Assembly (NCBI RefSeq): GCF_900167025.1
Contig: NZ_FUXC01000009.1
Coordinates: 53,416-117,415 of the forward strand
Source: Treponema berlinense
GTDB lineage: Bacteria; Spirochaetota; Spirochaetia; Treponematales; Treponemataceae
Direction: 5' to 3'
DNA: 64,000 nt
Part shown: positions 17,603-26,125 of the stretch, one piece after another
Position numbering within the stretch: position 1 is the first letter of the stretch
Layout of the letters: every line of letters starts with the position of its first letter
Notes under the pieces: model-generated
Databases searched by the model: none
What the model was told of the DNA's origin: nothing
The model's input: the letters and a program-made list of their open reading frames with translations, nothing else
Translations under genes and position numbers: made by a program

Positions 17603-18299
17603 AGGTTTTTTCAATATAGGAAGCTTCGCCTTCGCTCAGAGACGCTCTTGAAAGAATTCCCCGCCAAAAATTTTCCATGTCTTCTCTTCCGGCAACCTTG
17701 AAAAAACCTGTTTTTTTGAGGCTTTCTGAAATCGTGTTTACAGTTTTGTCCAGACGCTCGAGGTTTACAGGAACATAGCCCGGACTTATTTTTGTCTGAG
17801 TCCTAAAAAAGTGATATGCAATAATTTGAACTGCATGCGAAAGATTTAGGGAAGCAAAGCCTGGCGAAGAAGGAATCGTAACTCCGATTGTACATTCTGA
17901 AAGTTCTTCGTCGGAAAGACCTGTGCGTTCATTTCCAAAAACTGCCGCGACAGTCTGTCCTTTGCTTTTTTCTGTTCCTGAAACATCCGAGGCGAGTTTT
18001 GCAAATTCTTCCGGGAGCAAGAGTTTGTCTTTGCGTTTTTTTCCTCGCCGGCGTGTTGTGCCTGCGGAAAGCGCGCAGTCTTTTGTGGCTTCTGTAATCG
18101 AATTAAAAAATTTTGCGTTTTCCCAAATGTCTGCCGCGTGAATTGCAAGCCGCCTTACATGCTCGTCGTCAAAATTTTCTCTTAAGCCGACAATTCGCAG
18201 GTCAGAGAGCGCATTGTTTGCCATTGCGCGGCAAACCGCTCCAACGTTGCGGCTTTCTTCGGGATTTACAAGGACGATTGCAATTTTGTTAAGGTTCAT
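17550..18299 (-). CDS. trmJ: tRNA (cytidine/uridine-32 2'-O) methyltransferase, TrmJ type
   Basis: The 249-residue protein is a SpoU-class SPOUT methyltransferase. The family opening IAIVLVNPEESRNVGAVCRAM is present, followed by SAGTTRRRGK and the knot motifs VFGNERTGLSDEEL, IPSSPGFASLNLSHAVQI. A helical C-terminal extension of about 80 residues fits TrmJ. GGAG precedes the ATG at 18299. It converges with the sigma-54 activator gene and overlaps its end. Confidence 0.88.
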   Translation of the reverse strand: MNLNKIAIVLVNPEESRNVGAVCRAMANNALSDLRIVGLRENFDDEHVRRLAIHAADIWENAKFFNSITEATKDCALSAGTTRRRGKKRKDKLLLPEEFAKLASDVSGTEKSKGQTVAAVFGNERTGLSDEELSECTIGVTIPSSPGFASLNLSHAVQIIAYHFFRTQTKISPGYVPVNLERLDKTVNTISESLKKTGFFKVAGREDMENFWRGILSRASLSEGEASYIEKTFTKIAGLAQKNESAQDQ

Positions 18300-18413
18300 T
18301 TGTGGTTTGCTCCAGATGAAAAACTTGTAAAGACATTTTAGCGTTTTTGCAAAAGGCTGTCATTTAATTTTGATTTTTTGATTAGTTAAAAAAATTGCTG
18401 TATAATTTTTTGC

Positions 18414-19172
18414 ATGAAAAATTTTGAAGGAAAAACCGCACTTGTTGTTGGCGGAAGCGGTGGAATTGGTTTTGAAATTTCCAGAATGCTTTTTAAGAAC
18501 GGAGCGAATTTAATAATTCATGGACGAAATTTGCAAAAACTTGAAAAAGCAAGACAAAAGCTAAAAAGTGAATTTGAAAATAAGCCGGAAATAAAAATTG
18601 TGCCGTTTGATTTTGAGCGTGAACCTTTTGAAAATCTGCAAAATTCCGGACTTATAAATGAAATCCAAAAAACAGACATTTTGTGCGTCTGCTACGGACC
18701 TTTTTTGCAAAAAAGTTTAGATAAAATGAGTTTTTCTGAGTGGCAGAAAATTTCGCTTTTAGATTATGCCCTTCCTGGAATTTGCGTGAGTGCGGTTCTT
18801 TCGGGAATGAAAAAGAATCACTTTGGAAGAATTTTGCTTTTTGGCGGAACAGGAACAAATTTTCGTTCGGAGTTTTTGACAAATGCCGCTTATGCCGGCG
18901 CAAAGACTGGACTTGGCGTTCTTGTGCAGTCGGTTGCCTGCGGATTTTCGGACGACGGAATTACCTGCAATGCGATTTTGCCGGGCTTTACCGAAACTGA
19001 ATATCAGAGCGAAAAAATTCTTGAGGAAGGCAAAAACAAAATGCCCGGAAAAAAATTGATTGAAAGGGAATCGATTGCCAGCAAGGCGGAGTTTTTGCTA
19101 AAAAATGACGATCTGAACGGAGTCTTGCTGAAAGTTGACCGTGGATGGAGTCCTTTGAACGCCGGAAAATGA
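18414..19172 (+). CDS. Short-chain dehydrogenase/reductase
   Basis: The 252-residue enzyme has the Rossmann motif GGSGGIG at about residues 12-18 and the catalytic YAGAK (Tyr-x3-Lys). The usual catalytic Ser, normally 12-13 residues before the Tyr, falls in FGGTGTNFRSEF, where Gly/Thr occupy the expected place, so the active site may be unusual. The C-terminus (CNAILPGFTETEY) resembles FabG-like reductases. The substrate is unknown. Upstream are TTGATT, 17 bases, TATAAT and seven bases before the ATG, with no ribosome-binding site: a strong leaderless-promoter case. Confidence 0.85.
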   Translation: MKNFEGKTALVVGGSGGIGFEISRMLFKNGANLIIHGRNLQKLEKARQKLKSEFENKPEIKIVPFDFEREPFENLQNSGLINEIQKTDILCVCYGPFLQKSLDKMSFSEWQKISLLDYALPGICVSAVLSGMKKNHFGRILLFGGTGTNFRSEFLTNAAYAGAKTGLGVLVQSVACGFSDDGITCNAILPGFTETEYQSEKILEEGKNKMPGKKLIERESIASKAEFLLKNDDLNGVLLKVDRGWSPLNAGK

Positions 19173-19220
19173 AGTGACTTTTACGCGCAAAAATAAAAAT
19201 TCACGTGAACCGAAAATATA

Positions 19221-19290
19221 GCCCTGATTGTAGCAGCGCGAAGCGTCCGGCTTTGCCGGATAAAACTGCGAAAAGCAGGTTGCGGGCGGT
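19221..19290 (+). repeat. Three-hairpin intergenic repeat, copy 4
   Basis: Contains CGC-GAA-GCG, CCGGC-TTT-GCCGG, then ATAAA and CTGC-GAAAA-GCAG. All three stems differ in sequence from other copies but still pair. It lies between the SDR and STAS genes. Confidence 0.75.
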
Positions 19291-19391
19291 GGATGTGCTG
19301 TATTTTTTTGATTTTCTGGAATTTGATAAATTTGACATAATAGCGATTTTTGTCTTATAATTTAACAATATCGAATGTTAGCAGGGGTTTT

Positions 19392-19940
19392 ATGAGTAAC
19401 AACAATATTGTTCCTGGATTTAATGACGAAAAAGATGACAGTCTCAGAATAAATCTTGAAAAAGTACCAGAGGTTGAAAACTGCCTGACAATATATTTGA
19501 TTGGATACATTGACACTTACAATTCGAGCTTTTTTCAGAAAAGAATTGCAAGGGTTGTCGAAGCAGGTTATGTAAATCTTATTTTTAACTGCGCTTCTCT
19601 GAATTATGTTTCTTCGACTGGAATTGGTTCTTTTACTGCGTTTTTAAAAATGGTAAAACCGAAGGGCGGAGATGTTGTTCTTCTCGAAATTCAGCCGAAG
19701 GTTTACGAAGTTTTCCAGCTTTTGGGCTTTAGCCAGTTTTTTAATATTAAAGATTCGATGGGAGATGCTGTCAACTTTTTCAAAAACGGAACTCAGGTTG
19801 AAGAAAGCGTTTTTCCGAAGATTTTTAGCTGTCCTGTTTGTTCAAAACGCCTTAAGGCGACAAGAAGTGGACGGTTCCGCTGTTCTGAATGTAAGTCGAT
19901 TCTTGCAATTGACCAGCAGGGCGCAGTTTTTTTGGGATAA
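19392..19940 (+). CDS. STAS-domain protein with C-terminal zinc ribbon
   Basis: The 182-residue product has a STAS domain (about residues 15-125) like anti-sigma-factor antagonists, with NLIFNCASLNYVSSTGIGSF holding the conserved Ser-Ser/Thr-Gly phospho-site region. Residues about 145-175 form a four-Cys ribbon: SCPVCSKRL and FRCSECKSIL. The fusion is unusual for a simple antagonist and suggests binding to a nucleic acid or another protein. The ATG at 19392 follows AGGGG; the frame extends upstream without support. No partner anti-sigma factor or phosphatase is adjacent, although a PP2C phosphatase gene lies at 28-30 kb. Confidence 0.82.
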   Translation: MSNNNIVPGFNDEKDDSLRINLEKVPEVENCLTIYLIGYIDTYNSSFFQKRIARVVEAGYVNLIFNCASLNYVSSTGIGSFTAFLKMVKPKGGDVVLLEIQPKVYEVFQLLGFSQFFNIKDSMGDAVNFFKNGTQVEESVFPKIFSCPVCSKRLKATRSGRFRCSECKSILAIDQQGAVFLG

Positions 19941-20037
19941 AAATTTTTATAAAAAAATTGCATGGAATTTTGTGCCGGCTCTTGTGCTTTTTGAAGGTGA
20001 GCAAAAGAAGTGGCGCGTAAAACTTTGTTTGAAAATT

Positions 20038-20074
20038 AAATCCGCTGGCATGAAAAGTGCAGGCGGATTTTTTT
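20038..20074 (+). terminator. Terminator after the STAS/zinc-ribbon gene
   Basis: Arms AAATCCGC and GCGGATTT flank a 17-base loop, followed by a short T run. It lies about 100 bases after the stop codon. Confidence 0.75.
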
Positions 20075-20187
20075 ATGCCCAAAATAAAAAAAACTGGCAA
20101 AATAAAACTCGGCAGAAGTTTGCTTGTGGAAATTATTGACAGAAATTATTGGAGGAGTTTTGTAAATAAATACGTTTTTGAAATACT

Positions 20188-20484
20188 TGTGGATAAACTG
20201 TGGTTTTGTGCGGAAGATTGTGTATAAGTTGTGGATACTTGTGCATAACTTGTGGATAAAATGTTTAGAAACGTGCGTATAGTTAAAAATTTAGAATGAA
20301 AAAGGACAGAACTTGTGAACGGTTTTTTGCCGAATTGAATGCCTGTTTTGTTATTTTGTTGTATTGTATGAAATTAACGAAATGGGTAAAATCTTAAAAC
20401 CGGTTATTTTTTTTTAATAACGTTTGTTCGTTTTGCCGAAAATTTAATAACTAACGAAAGTTTGTGTGCACAACTTGTGGATAA
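20188..20484 (-). other. Cluster of DnaA boxes in a 570 bp non-coding stretch (origin-like)
   Basis: Six sites match TTATNCACA or differ at one base, all in the same orientation: perfect TGTGGATAA (reverse complement) at 20188, 20251 and 20476, TGTGCATAA at 20240, TGTGGATAC at 20230 and TGTGTATAA at 20219. Those at 20219, 20230, 20240 and 20251 are spaced 11, 10 and 11 bases, one helical turn each. AT-rich DNA with few G or C follows at about 20340-20460. The gap 19941-20512 has no gene. This looks like a replication origin or a strongly DnaA-regulated control region. No dnaA or dnaN is in the window. Confidence 0.6.
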
Positions 20485-20512
20485 CTTGTGAGTATGAGGT
20501 TTATAAAAGCTG

Positions 20513-21514
20513 ATGAAGACCGCTTTTAATATGATTATTTATTATCTTGTTGCAACATTTTTGGGATTGATTGTTGCCGCAGGAATTTATATGCTTTGCT
20601 GCGATTTGACACTTTTGGTTGCAGGCGAAAAATTGAATTTTTTTAACTGGGACTTTTTTGTCCGCGGTCTTTTTGTCGCTTTTCCGCTGACTGTAAGTGT
20701 TGTTCTCGGATTTACAATTTTTTATGGAATCCGCCATCGGGAAAATCATTTTTTTCGTCTTGGCGCCTATATTTTTTTGTGCGCGCTTACCTGGTTTTGT
20801 CTGGTGCCAGTTTGCTTTAACCTTCAAAAATCTTACGAAGACAAAAAAACAGAAAATAATCAAAAAAAACTTTTGTCGTCTGGTTTTTTCAGGCCGGAGG
20901 CAGGAGGCGTTTTTTATTTTTCCCGGGTTGAAGAAAATGGAAAATCAAACGGTCTTTTTATTGATTTGAGCGGAATTACTGGAGAAGCAGGCTCTATCGT
21001 CAGATTTTTTGATTCTTCTGTGGAAGAACTTTATGACGGAAAATATTCAGACACTTTGATTCGCGACGTCGTAAAGCTTCCTCTGGTTTTGCTCGTGCCT
21101 TTGCAGGTTTATTCAACTTTGATAGAAAATGCACGTTCTGCCTGGAATAGTGGCTGGCTGAGCTGGATTTCGTTTTTGAGTTTTGTTCTTGCGCTTTGTT
21201 CGGTAATTTCGTTTCAATATACGAGCGGCTGGCGGCTTATAAATGCGCTAAGCGTAATGTTTGTCGCTGGCGTTGTCTGTCTTGTGAATTATTCTTTTTA
21301 TAAAGGATTTATTTTTAAAAATCTGCGGATTTCATGGAATGAACATTTGCTTGCAGTCGAACCTGGCGAAAAAATGAATTTTATTCAAAAAATTTTTGAA
21401 AATTCAGAACCTCTTCTTGTCGCGATAAATCTTTTTTTATTTGCCTTCATTCTGGTTTCTGGAATTCTTTTATTCATATTCAAATATAAAAACAAAAAAG
21501 AGGCTAAACAATGA
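20513..21514 (+). CDS. Uncharacterised polytopic membrane protein (first of a pair)
   Basis: The 333-residue protein is not a family I recognise. Three membrane helices lie in the first 105 residues. A soluble stretch of about 80 residues follows (GGVFYFSRVEENGKSNGLFIDL). Four more hydrophobic segments follow, the last ending at a Lys-rich tail. Three helices, a soluble domain and further helices recall LptF/LptG permeases, but this is only a topology resemblance. Its start codon is 28 bases after the last DnaA box; no strong ribosome site is seen (GAGG is 14 bases away). It overlaps the next gene by four bases. Confidence 0.75.
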   Translation: MKTAFNMIIYYLVATFLGLIVAAGIYMLCCDLTLLVAGEKLNFFNWDFFVRGLFVAFPLTVSVVLGFTIFYGIRHRENHFFRLGAYIFLCALTWFCLVPVCFNLQKSYEDKKTENNQKKLLSSGFFRPEAGGVFYFSRVEENGKSNGLFIDLSGITGEAGSIVRFFDSSVEELYDGKYSDTLIRDVVKLPLVLLVPLQVYSTLIENARSAWNSGWLSWISFLSFVLALCSVISFQYTSGWRLINALSVMFVAGVVCLVNYSFYKGFIFKNLRISWNEHLLAVEPGEKMNFIQKIFENSEPLLVAINLFLFAFILVSGILLFIFKYKNKKEAKQ

Positions 21515-23334
21515 GAAAATCCGCTGCAATAATTTTTTCTTATGCTTTTTTGGTTTTTGCGCTTTGCCTTGGAATTTCTTCTTTTATTGGAAGCGTTCCC
21601 GTAGTTCTCGAGGAATACCGGCGGACTTATATTTTTTGCCGCGGATTTTTGTGTTTTTTTAGATTTTTGCCTGCGGTTTTAAGTTCCGGCTTTTTGGTTG
21701 CTCTTTCGATTTATTTTGGAATTGATTCCGAAAAAGCACAGATGCGCTTTAGTCCGGTTATTGTAAAAGATTTTAAAAGAACTATGGTTTTGTCGCTGAT
21801 TCTAGTTGCCGTTATGAGCGGAGTTGCAGAAATTGCATCTCCGATTGTCCAGCGAAAAAAAGACTATGCTGAAAATTCTGAACGGCTTTTGACAGAATAT
21901 ATTCAGCTTGGAAACGAATCTCTTGCTGCCGAAAATTATGTTTTGGCTCACCGTTACGGAAGTCAGATTCTAAAAATTCGGCCGGCAAGTTCGGAAGGAA
22001 AAAATTTGATCGACAAGTCGGAAGCGGTATTAAAAGCAATAAAGAAAATTTCTCCAGAAACAGAAAAAGTAAAAACAGGCGGAGAACTTCATATTTTTGA
22101 TGAAATTTCTGGCGAAACGGTAACTTCCCTCATCAATAAATCAAAAATGGCGGCAGAAAAAGGCAAATGGTTTGAATCTCATTATTTTGCCCAGCTTGCC
22201 ACAACCACTGGTTCAGAAAAAGACATAAACATAAAAGAAGCGCGCAGGCTTGCAAGCCAGGCATGGAACGTTTTGCAGTCTGTTTCTCCTTCAGAAAAGA
22301 CGCGGGACCAGATCCTGTTTGCAAAAAAGCGTTCTGCGTATAAGGCGCTCTCCGAGGGCAATAATATTGAAGCTTATTACCAGTTTGTGGAAATTTCAAA
22401 GCAGGATGTCGAATGGGCTTCTGATCCGGATGTGACGGAATTTTTGACGATTGCGCGCAACCGTATGGAAAAACAGTGCTTTTTTATCGACGAAACCGAC
22501 AGCCTTAGAACTTTTGAAAATTTCCTGAATGTTTATTTTACGGTAAAACATTCGGACGGACAGACAGATGTTGTTTACATTCAGGGAATTACACCGGTTT
22601 ATGACAACGGCGGAATGGTGCAGTATTTGCGCGGTCTGACGGTGACAACCTTTGCTAAAAACGGAAGTTTTATAAAGTCATTCAGCGTTCCTTACGCAAA
22701 AATGCTTTCGGTTGCAGTCAGCTCTTTTGACGAAAATTTGCGTGCTCAGCTTGACCTGCCTCAAAAAGTAAAACGGGTTCCGTATATTTTGTTAAAAAGT
22801 CTGGACAGAAACGGACGCGAAAAAATAATTCTTCCAAAATACGAATTTTCAGATTCTCTGCATCCCGACCAAAAAACGCAGCCGATTTCGACAGTGCTTG
22901 CCATGTCGGTGGAAGATTTTTTTACGGCTTGCGAGCAGAGCGCCGGATTAAGGACAATGCCGTTGGACACGCTTTTAAAAACTGCCGGAAAAGCGCAGAA
23001 TTTTGGTTTTTCCAACGAAATTTCCGGCGCATTTTTAATAAAACGAATCACTTATCCGCTCATAATGATGACGATTTTAATTTTCTTTGCAGGACTGGCC
23101 TGGAATTTTAGAATTCACAAAGAGCAGGTTTTTAAATTTGTCTGGGTTTTTATAATTCCATTTTGCACCCTGGCATGCGACGCGTTTATTCAAATTATTT
23201 TGTCAATCGCCGAGCTTTTTAATTTTATGCTCGTGAGTGTCGCCGGAACGGCCTCTCTTTTAGTGGCCCTCGGATTTTGGATTGTGGTTTTCTTTTTTGC
23301 AGTATTTTATTTTGTGACTAGAAAAACGAATTAA
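21511..23334 (+). CDS. Uncharacterised membrane protein with large soluble domain (second of a pair)
   Basis: The 607-residue product has three N-terminal helices (about residues 5-30, 45-72, 90-115), a soluble region of about 380 residues, and three C-terminal helices. The first part of the soluble region is helical and repeat-like (LGNESLAAENYVLAHRYGSQ, AAEKGKWFESHYFAQLATTT), like TPR motifs. The later part is beta-rich (DVVYIQGITPVYDNGGMVQY). The 3+3 helix arrangement around a periplasmic beta domain is like LptF/LptG, but the length and helical insert are unusual. The ATGA overlap with the previous gene implies coupled translation and probably a complex. Confidence 0.75.
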   Translation: MRKSAAIIFSYAFLVFALCLGISSFIGSVPVVLEEYRRTYIFCRGFLCFFRFLPAVLSSGFLVALSIYFGIDSEKAQMRFSPVIVKDFKRTMVLSLILVAVMSGVAEIASPIVQRKKDYAENSERLLTEYIQLGNESLAAENYVLAHRYGSQILKIRPASSEGKNLIDKSEAVLKAIKKISPETEKVKTGGELHIFDEISGETVTSLINKSKMAAEKGKWFESHYFAQLATTTGSEKDINIKEARRLASQAWNVLQSVSPSEKTRDQILFAKKRSAYKALSEGNNIEAYYQFVEISKQDVEWASDPDVTEFLTIARNRMEKQCFFIDETDSLRTFENFLNVYFTVKHSDGQTDVVYIQGITPVYDNGGMVQYLRGLTVTTFAKNGSFIKSFSVPYAKMLSVAVSSFDENLRAQLDLPQKVKRVPYILLKSLDRNGREKIILPKYEFSDSLHPDQKTQPISTVLAMSVEDFFTACEQSAGLRTMPLDTLLKTAGKAQNFGFSNEISGAFLIKRITYPLIMMTILIFFAGLAWNFRIHKEQVFKFVWVFIIPFCTLACDAFIQIILSIAELFNFMLVSVAGTASLLVALGFWIVVFFFAVFYFVTRKTN

Positions 23335-23340
23335 AATTTT

Positions 23341-23407
23341 GGACGGCAATTTGCGCTCTAACCAGCTGCTTCGGGTTCCGCTGTCCGCTCCATTGCAAAT
23401 AAATTTG
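23341..23407 (-). repeat. Three-hairpin intergenic repeat, copy 5 (minus orientation)
   Basis: On the minus strand it reads TTGCAA-ATTTA-TTTGCAA (approximate pairing), then ATGGAGCGGACAGCGGAACC, the same order as the other copies. It lies just before the terminator that follows the membrane-protein pair. Confidence 0.5.
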
Positions 23408-23445
23408 CAACTTACGCCCTGCGCATCTGGCGTAAGTTGTTTTTT
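23408..23445 (+). terminator. Terminator after the membrane-protein pair
   Basis: Perfect 11-base stem CAACTTACGCC / GGCGTAAGTTG with a 10-base loop and six T. It lies between the + strand pair and the - strand murA gene. Confidence 0.9.
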
Positions 23446-23466
23446 GTAGCTTTAATTTTTGCAGTT

Positions 23467-24750
23467 TTAGCTGATTTCCACACGTTTTATGTGTGCGCCA
23501 AGACTTTGCAATTTTTCTACAAGATGTTCATATCCTCGTTCAATCTGATAAATATTTGAAATTGTCGATTCGCCATGTGCGGCCATTGCTGCAATTACCA
23601 TTGCCATTCCCGCGCGCACATCCGGCGAAACAAGGTTATCTCCGTGCAAGGTGCTTGGGCCGGAAACAACTGCGCGGTGTGGATCGCAGAGTGTAATTCT
23701 TGCGCCCATGCTTATAAGTTTATCAACAAAGAACATTCTGCTTTCAAACATTTTTTCAAAAATCAAAACAGTTCCTTCAACCTGGGTTGCAACAACTGTC
23801 ATAATCGAAGTTAAATCAGGCGGAAATCCCGGCCAAGGACTGTCATCAATTTTTGGAATCATTCCTCCCAAGTCAGTATTCACCTTCATTTCCTGACCGA
23901 CTGCGACTGTCAAAGTGTCGCCTTCGATTGTCCATGTTATTCCAAGCTTGCCAAATGCAACGCGCAAAGGTCTCATGTCTTCTGCGCGGACTCCTGTAAT
24001 TGTAATTGAGCCTTTTGTTGCCGCGGCAAGTCCGATATACGAACCGATTTCCATAAAATCCGGTCCGATTGAAAAATCAACTCCGTGGAGTTTTTTTACG
24101 CCGTCGATTACAAGGATATTCGAGCCGATTCCTGAGATTTTTGCTCCCATTGCAACGAGCATGTTGCATAAATCCTGCACGTGCGGTTCTGAGGCCGCAT
24201 TTGTGATTTTTGTTCTTCCTTCTGCAAGAACAGCCGCCATAACTGCGTTTTCTGTTGCCGTAACGGAAGTTTCGTCAAGAAATAAATCTGCTCCAACGAG
24301 CTTGTTTGCTGTAAAAGTAAATGGACCGTCAACTGTTATTCGTGCGCCAAGTTCCTGAAGAGCGAGAAAGTGAGTGTCCAGACGCCTGCGGCCGATTACA
24401 TCGCCTCCTGGAGGTGGCATGACAGCTTTTCCAGCTCTTGCAACGAGCGGACCTGCAAAAAGGATTGAAGCACGGATTTTTTTGCTCAATTCACTTGGAA
24501 TATCAGTTTTTTCGATTTTTTTTGCTTCGATTTTCCAGGTGTGATGTTCAATTTTTTCGACACTTGCTCCGAGCGATTGCAATATTGAAATCATTACCGA
24601 AGTATCTTCAATGTCGGGAATATTTCGCAAAATTACAGTTTCGTCTGTCAAAAGAGAAGACGCAATGCACGGCAAAGCAGAATTTTTGTTTCCGCTTGCT
24701 TTTACGGTTCCGCGGATTGGAATTCCGCCTTCGATTTTGTATTCAAACAT
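23467..24750 (-). CDS. murA: UDP-N-acetylglucosamine 1-carboxyvinyltransferase with Cys-to-Asp active site
   Basis: The 427-residue enzyme adds enolpyruvate to UDP-GlcNAc, the first committed step of peptidoglycan synthesis. Family landmarks: GTVKASGNKNSALPCIASSLL at the start, GRRRLDTH, the UDP-binding half (ENAVMAAVLAEG) and MIPKIDDSPWPGFPPDL. The catalytic loop, usually PGGCAIG, reads PPGGDVIG, so the fosfomycin-target Cys is Asp at residue 117. This substitution is known from Mycobacterium, Chlamydia and Borrelia and gives intrinsic fosfomycin resistance. The start is the ATG at 24750; the in-frame TTG four codons upstream is part of the ribosome site. Confidence 0.97.
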   Translation of the reverse strand: MFEYKIEGGIPIRGTVKASGNKNSALPCIASSLLTDETVILRNIPDIEDTSVMISILQSLGASVEKIEHHTWKIEAKKIEKTDIPSELSKKIRASILFAGPLVARAGKAVMPPPGGDVIGRRRLDTHFLALQELGARITVDGPFTFTANKLVGADLFLDETSVTATENAVMAAVLAEGRTKITNAASEPHVQDLCNMLVAMGAKISGIGSNILVIDGVKKLHGVDFSIGPDFMEIGSYIGLAAATKGSITITGVRAEDMRPLRVAFGKLGITWTIEGDTLTVAVGQEMKVNTDLGGMIPKIDDSPWPGFPPDLTSIMTVVATQVEGTVLIFEKMFESRMFFVDKLISMGARITLCDPHRAVVSGPSTLHGDNLVSPDVRAGMAMVIAAMAAHGESTISNIYQIERGYEHLVEKLQSLGAHIKRVEIS

Positions 24751-24791
24751 TTTGTTCTCCAAAGTGTTATTTTTTCATATTTTGTTTCGGC

Positions 24792-25958
24792 TTAAATTGA
24801 GCACAAATTTATAAGGACTTCCAAAGCCTTGCTCATTTCGTTCAAACTTGCCCATTCTGAGCGAGAATGAAAATCGTGGCCGCCAGTAAAAATATTTGGC
24901 GTTGGAATTCCCATTTCTGTAAGCTGTGAACCGTCTGTTCCTCCGCGGATTGGCGGAAAAATCGGCTCAATTCCGGCAGATTTGTATGCGTTTACAAGTT
25001 TTTGCACGGTTTGAGGAGAATTTTCAAGTCCGTTTTTCATGTTTGCATACTGAAAAGTGTGTTTTACTTCTGTTTTTCCGCCAAAAATCAGGGCCGTTGT
25101 CTGTGCAAGTTTTTCGATTAAAGCTTTTCGGTTTTCCATTCCTTCTGTGGAAAAATCCCTTAAAAAAACAGTAACTTCTGCTTTTTCGATTGTACCGGAA
25201 ATTTCCATTGGCGCAAAAAATCCTTCAAAACCACAGGTTGTTTCTGGAGCTTCGTGTCGTGGAAGTGAAGCAATAAAATTTGCCGCCATAACCGTCGCAT
25301 TTACCATTTTGCCGCGCGCGCTTCCTGTATGAGTTGAAATTCCTGTAAATTTAATTTCGCTTTTGCAGGCGTTAAAACATTCGGTTTCGAGTTCGCCCAA
25401 ATTTCCGCCGTCTACAGTGTAAGCTTGTTTTGATTTTATTAGGTTGAGAGGAACGTTGTCCATTCCATGTCCAGTTTCTTCGTCTGGGCTAAAGCAAATT
25501 TCTATTTCGCCGTGTTTTATTTGCGGATTTTCCTTAAAAAAAGCAAGTGTCTGCATAATTTCGGCAATTCCTGCTTTGTCGTCAGCGCCCAAAAGTGTTG
25601 AGCCGTCCGTCGAAATTATCGTGTCGCCGTCTTTTTGTGTAAGAACAGGTTTTACATTTTGACCTGAACATTCTTCTACAGTGTCCATGTGCGCAAGAAG
25701 ACAAAATGAATCTGAAACATTTGCTCCGTCCGAAGCCTGCAACCGACCGTAAACGTAGCATTTTTCTGTAATTTGAACGTCGGAAAGACCGAGTTGTTCA
25801 AGTTCCTCTTTTAGAAGCCTAGCTAAGTCAAACTGTCTTTCGGTCGAAGGCTGAAAACCCGAATCGGCACGGGAACTGTCGCTGGTTGTCCAAATCTGAA
25901 CATACCGTAAAAACCGTTCAAGAAGAGCATTTTTTTGCCCGTCAGAAATAAAAGCCAT
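24792..25958 (-). CDS. pepT: Peptidase T (M20 tripeptidase)
   Basis: This 388-residue metallopeptidase removes N-terminal residues from tripeptides. The zinc-site motifs are CLLAHMDTVEE, TLLGADDKAGIAEIMQTL and CFSPDEETGHGMD, plus a later TGGHDFHSRSEW with the final His ligand. The dimerisation domain is FTGISTHTGSARGKMVNA. Length and order are normal. TATAAT sits six bases before the ATG and no ribosome-binding site is seen, so the message may be leaderless. Confidence 0.95.
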   Translation of the reverse strand: MAFISDGQKNALLERFLRYVQIWTTSDSSRADSGFQPSTERQFDLARLLKEELEQLGLSDVQITEKCYVYGRLQASDGANVSDSFCLLAHMDTVEECSGQNVKPVLTQKDGDTIISTDGSTLLGADDKAGIAEIMQTLAFFKENPQIKHGEIEICFSPDEETGHGMDNVPLNLIKSKQAYTVDGGNLGELETECFNACKSEIKFTGISTHTGSARGKMVNATVMAANFIASLPRHEAPETTCGFEGFFAPMEISGTIEKAEVTVFLRDFSTEGMENRKALIEKLAQTTALIFGGKTEVKHTFQYANMKNGLENSPQTVQKLVNAYKSAGIEPIFPPIRGGTDGSQLTEMGIPTPNIFTGGHDFHSRSEWASLNEMSKALEVLINLCSI

Positions 25959-26054
25959 AAAAGCATTATAAGCAAAAAACGAAAAATAAAACAGAGGAAC
26001 GTTAAAGCGTTTTAAAACTCTTTACAATGTATTTGAAAGTTGCTGTTTTTTACC

Positions 26055-26108
26055 TGTTTCTATTGACAGAAACAGAATGTTGATATATTGTTTCTTTTAA
26101 TAGAAACA
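26055..26108 (+). promoter_or_regulatory. trpE promoter with two palindromic operators
   Basis: Two copies of TGTTTCT-N6-AGAAACA lie at 26055-26074 and 26089-26108, 34 bp centre to centre. The first encloses a TTGACA (26063-26068), the likely -35; a -10 lies near 26084-26091 (TATATT or TATTGT). The second operator covers the expected transcription start. A repressor dimer bound at either site would block transcription. Confidence 0.75.
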
Positions 26109-26125
26109 ATGACTGGAGTTTTTTT

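Noticed and set aside
26000..26125. Riboswitch, T-box or trp attenuator before trpE
   Set aside because: The promoter is only about 20 bases from the start codon, leaving no room; no Trp-codon leader peptide is present.
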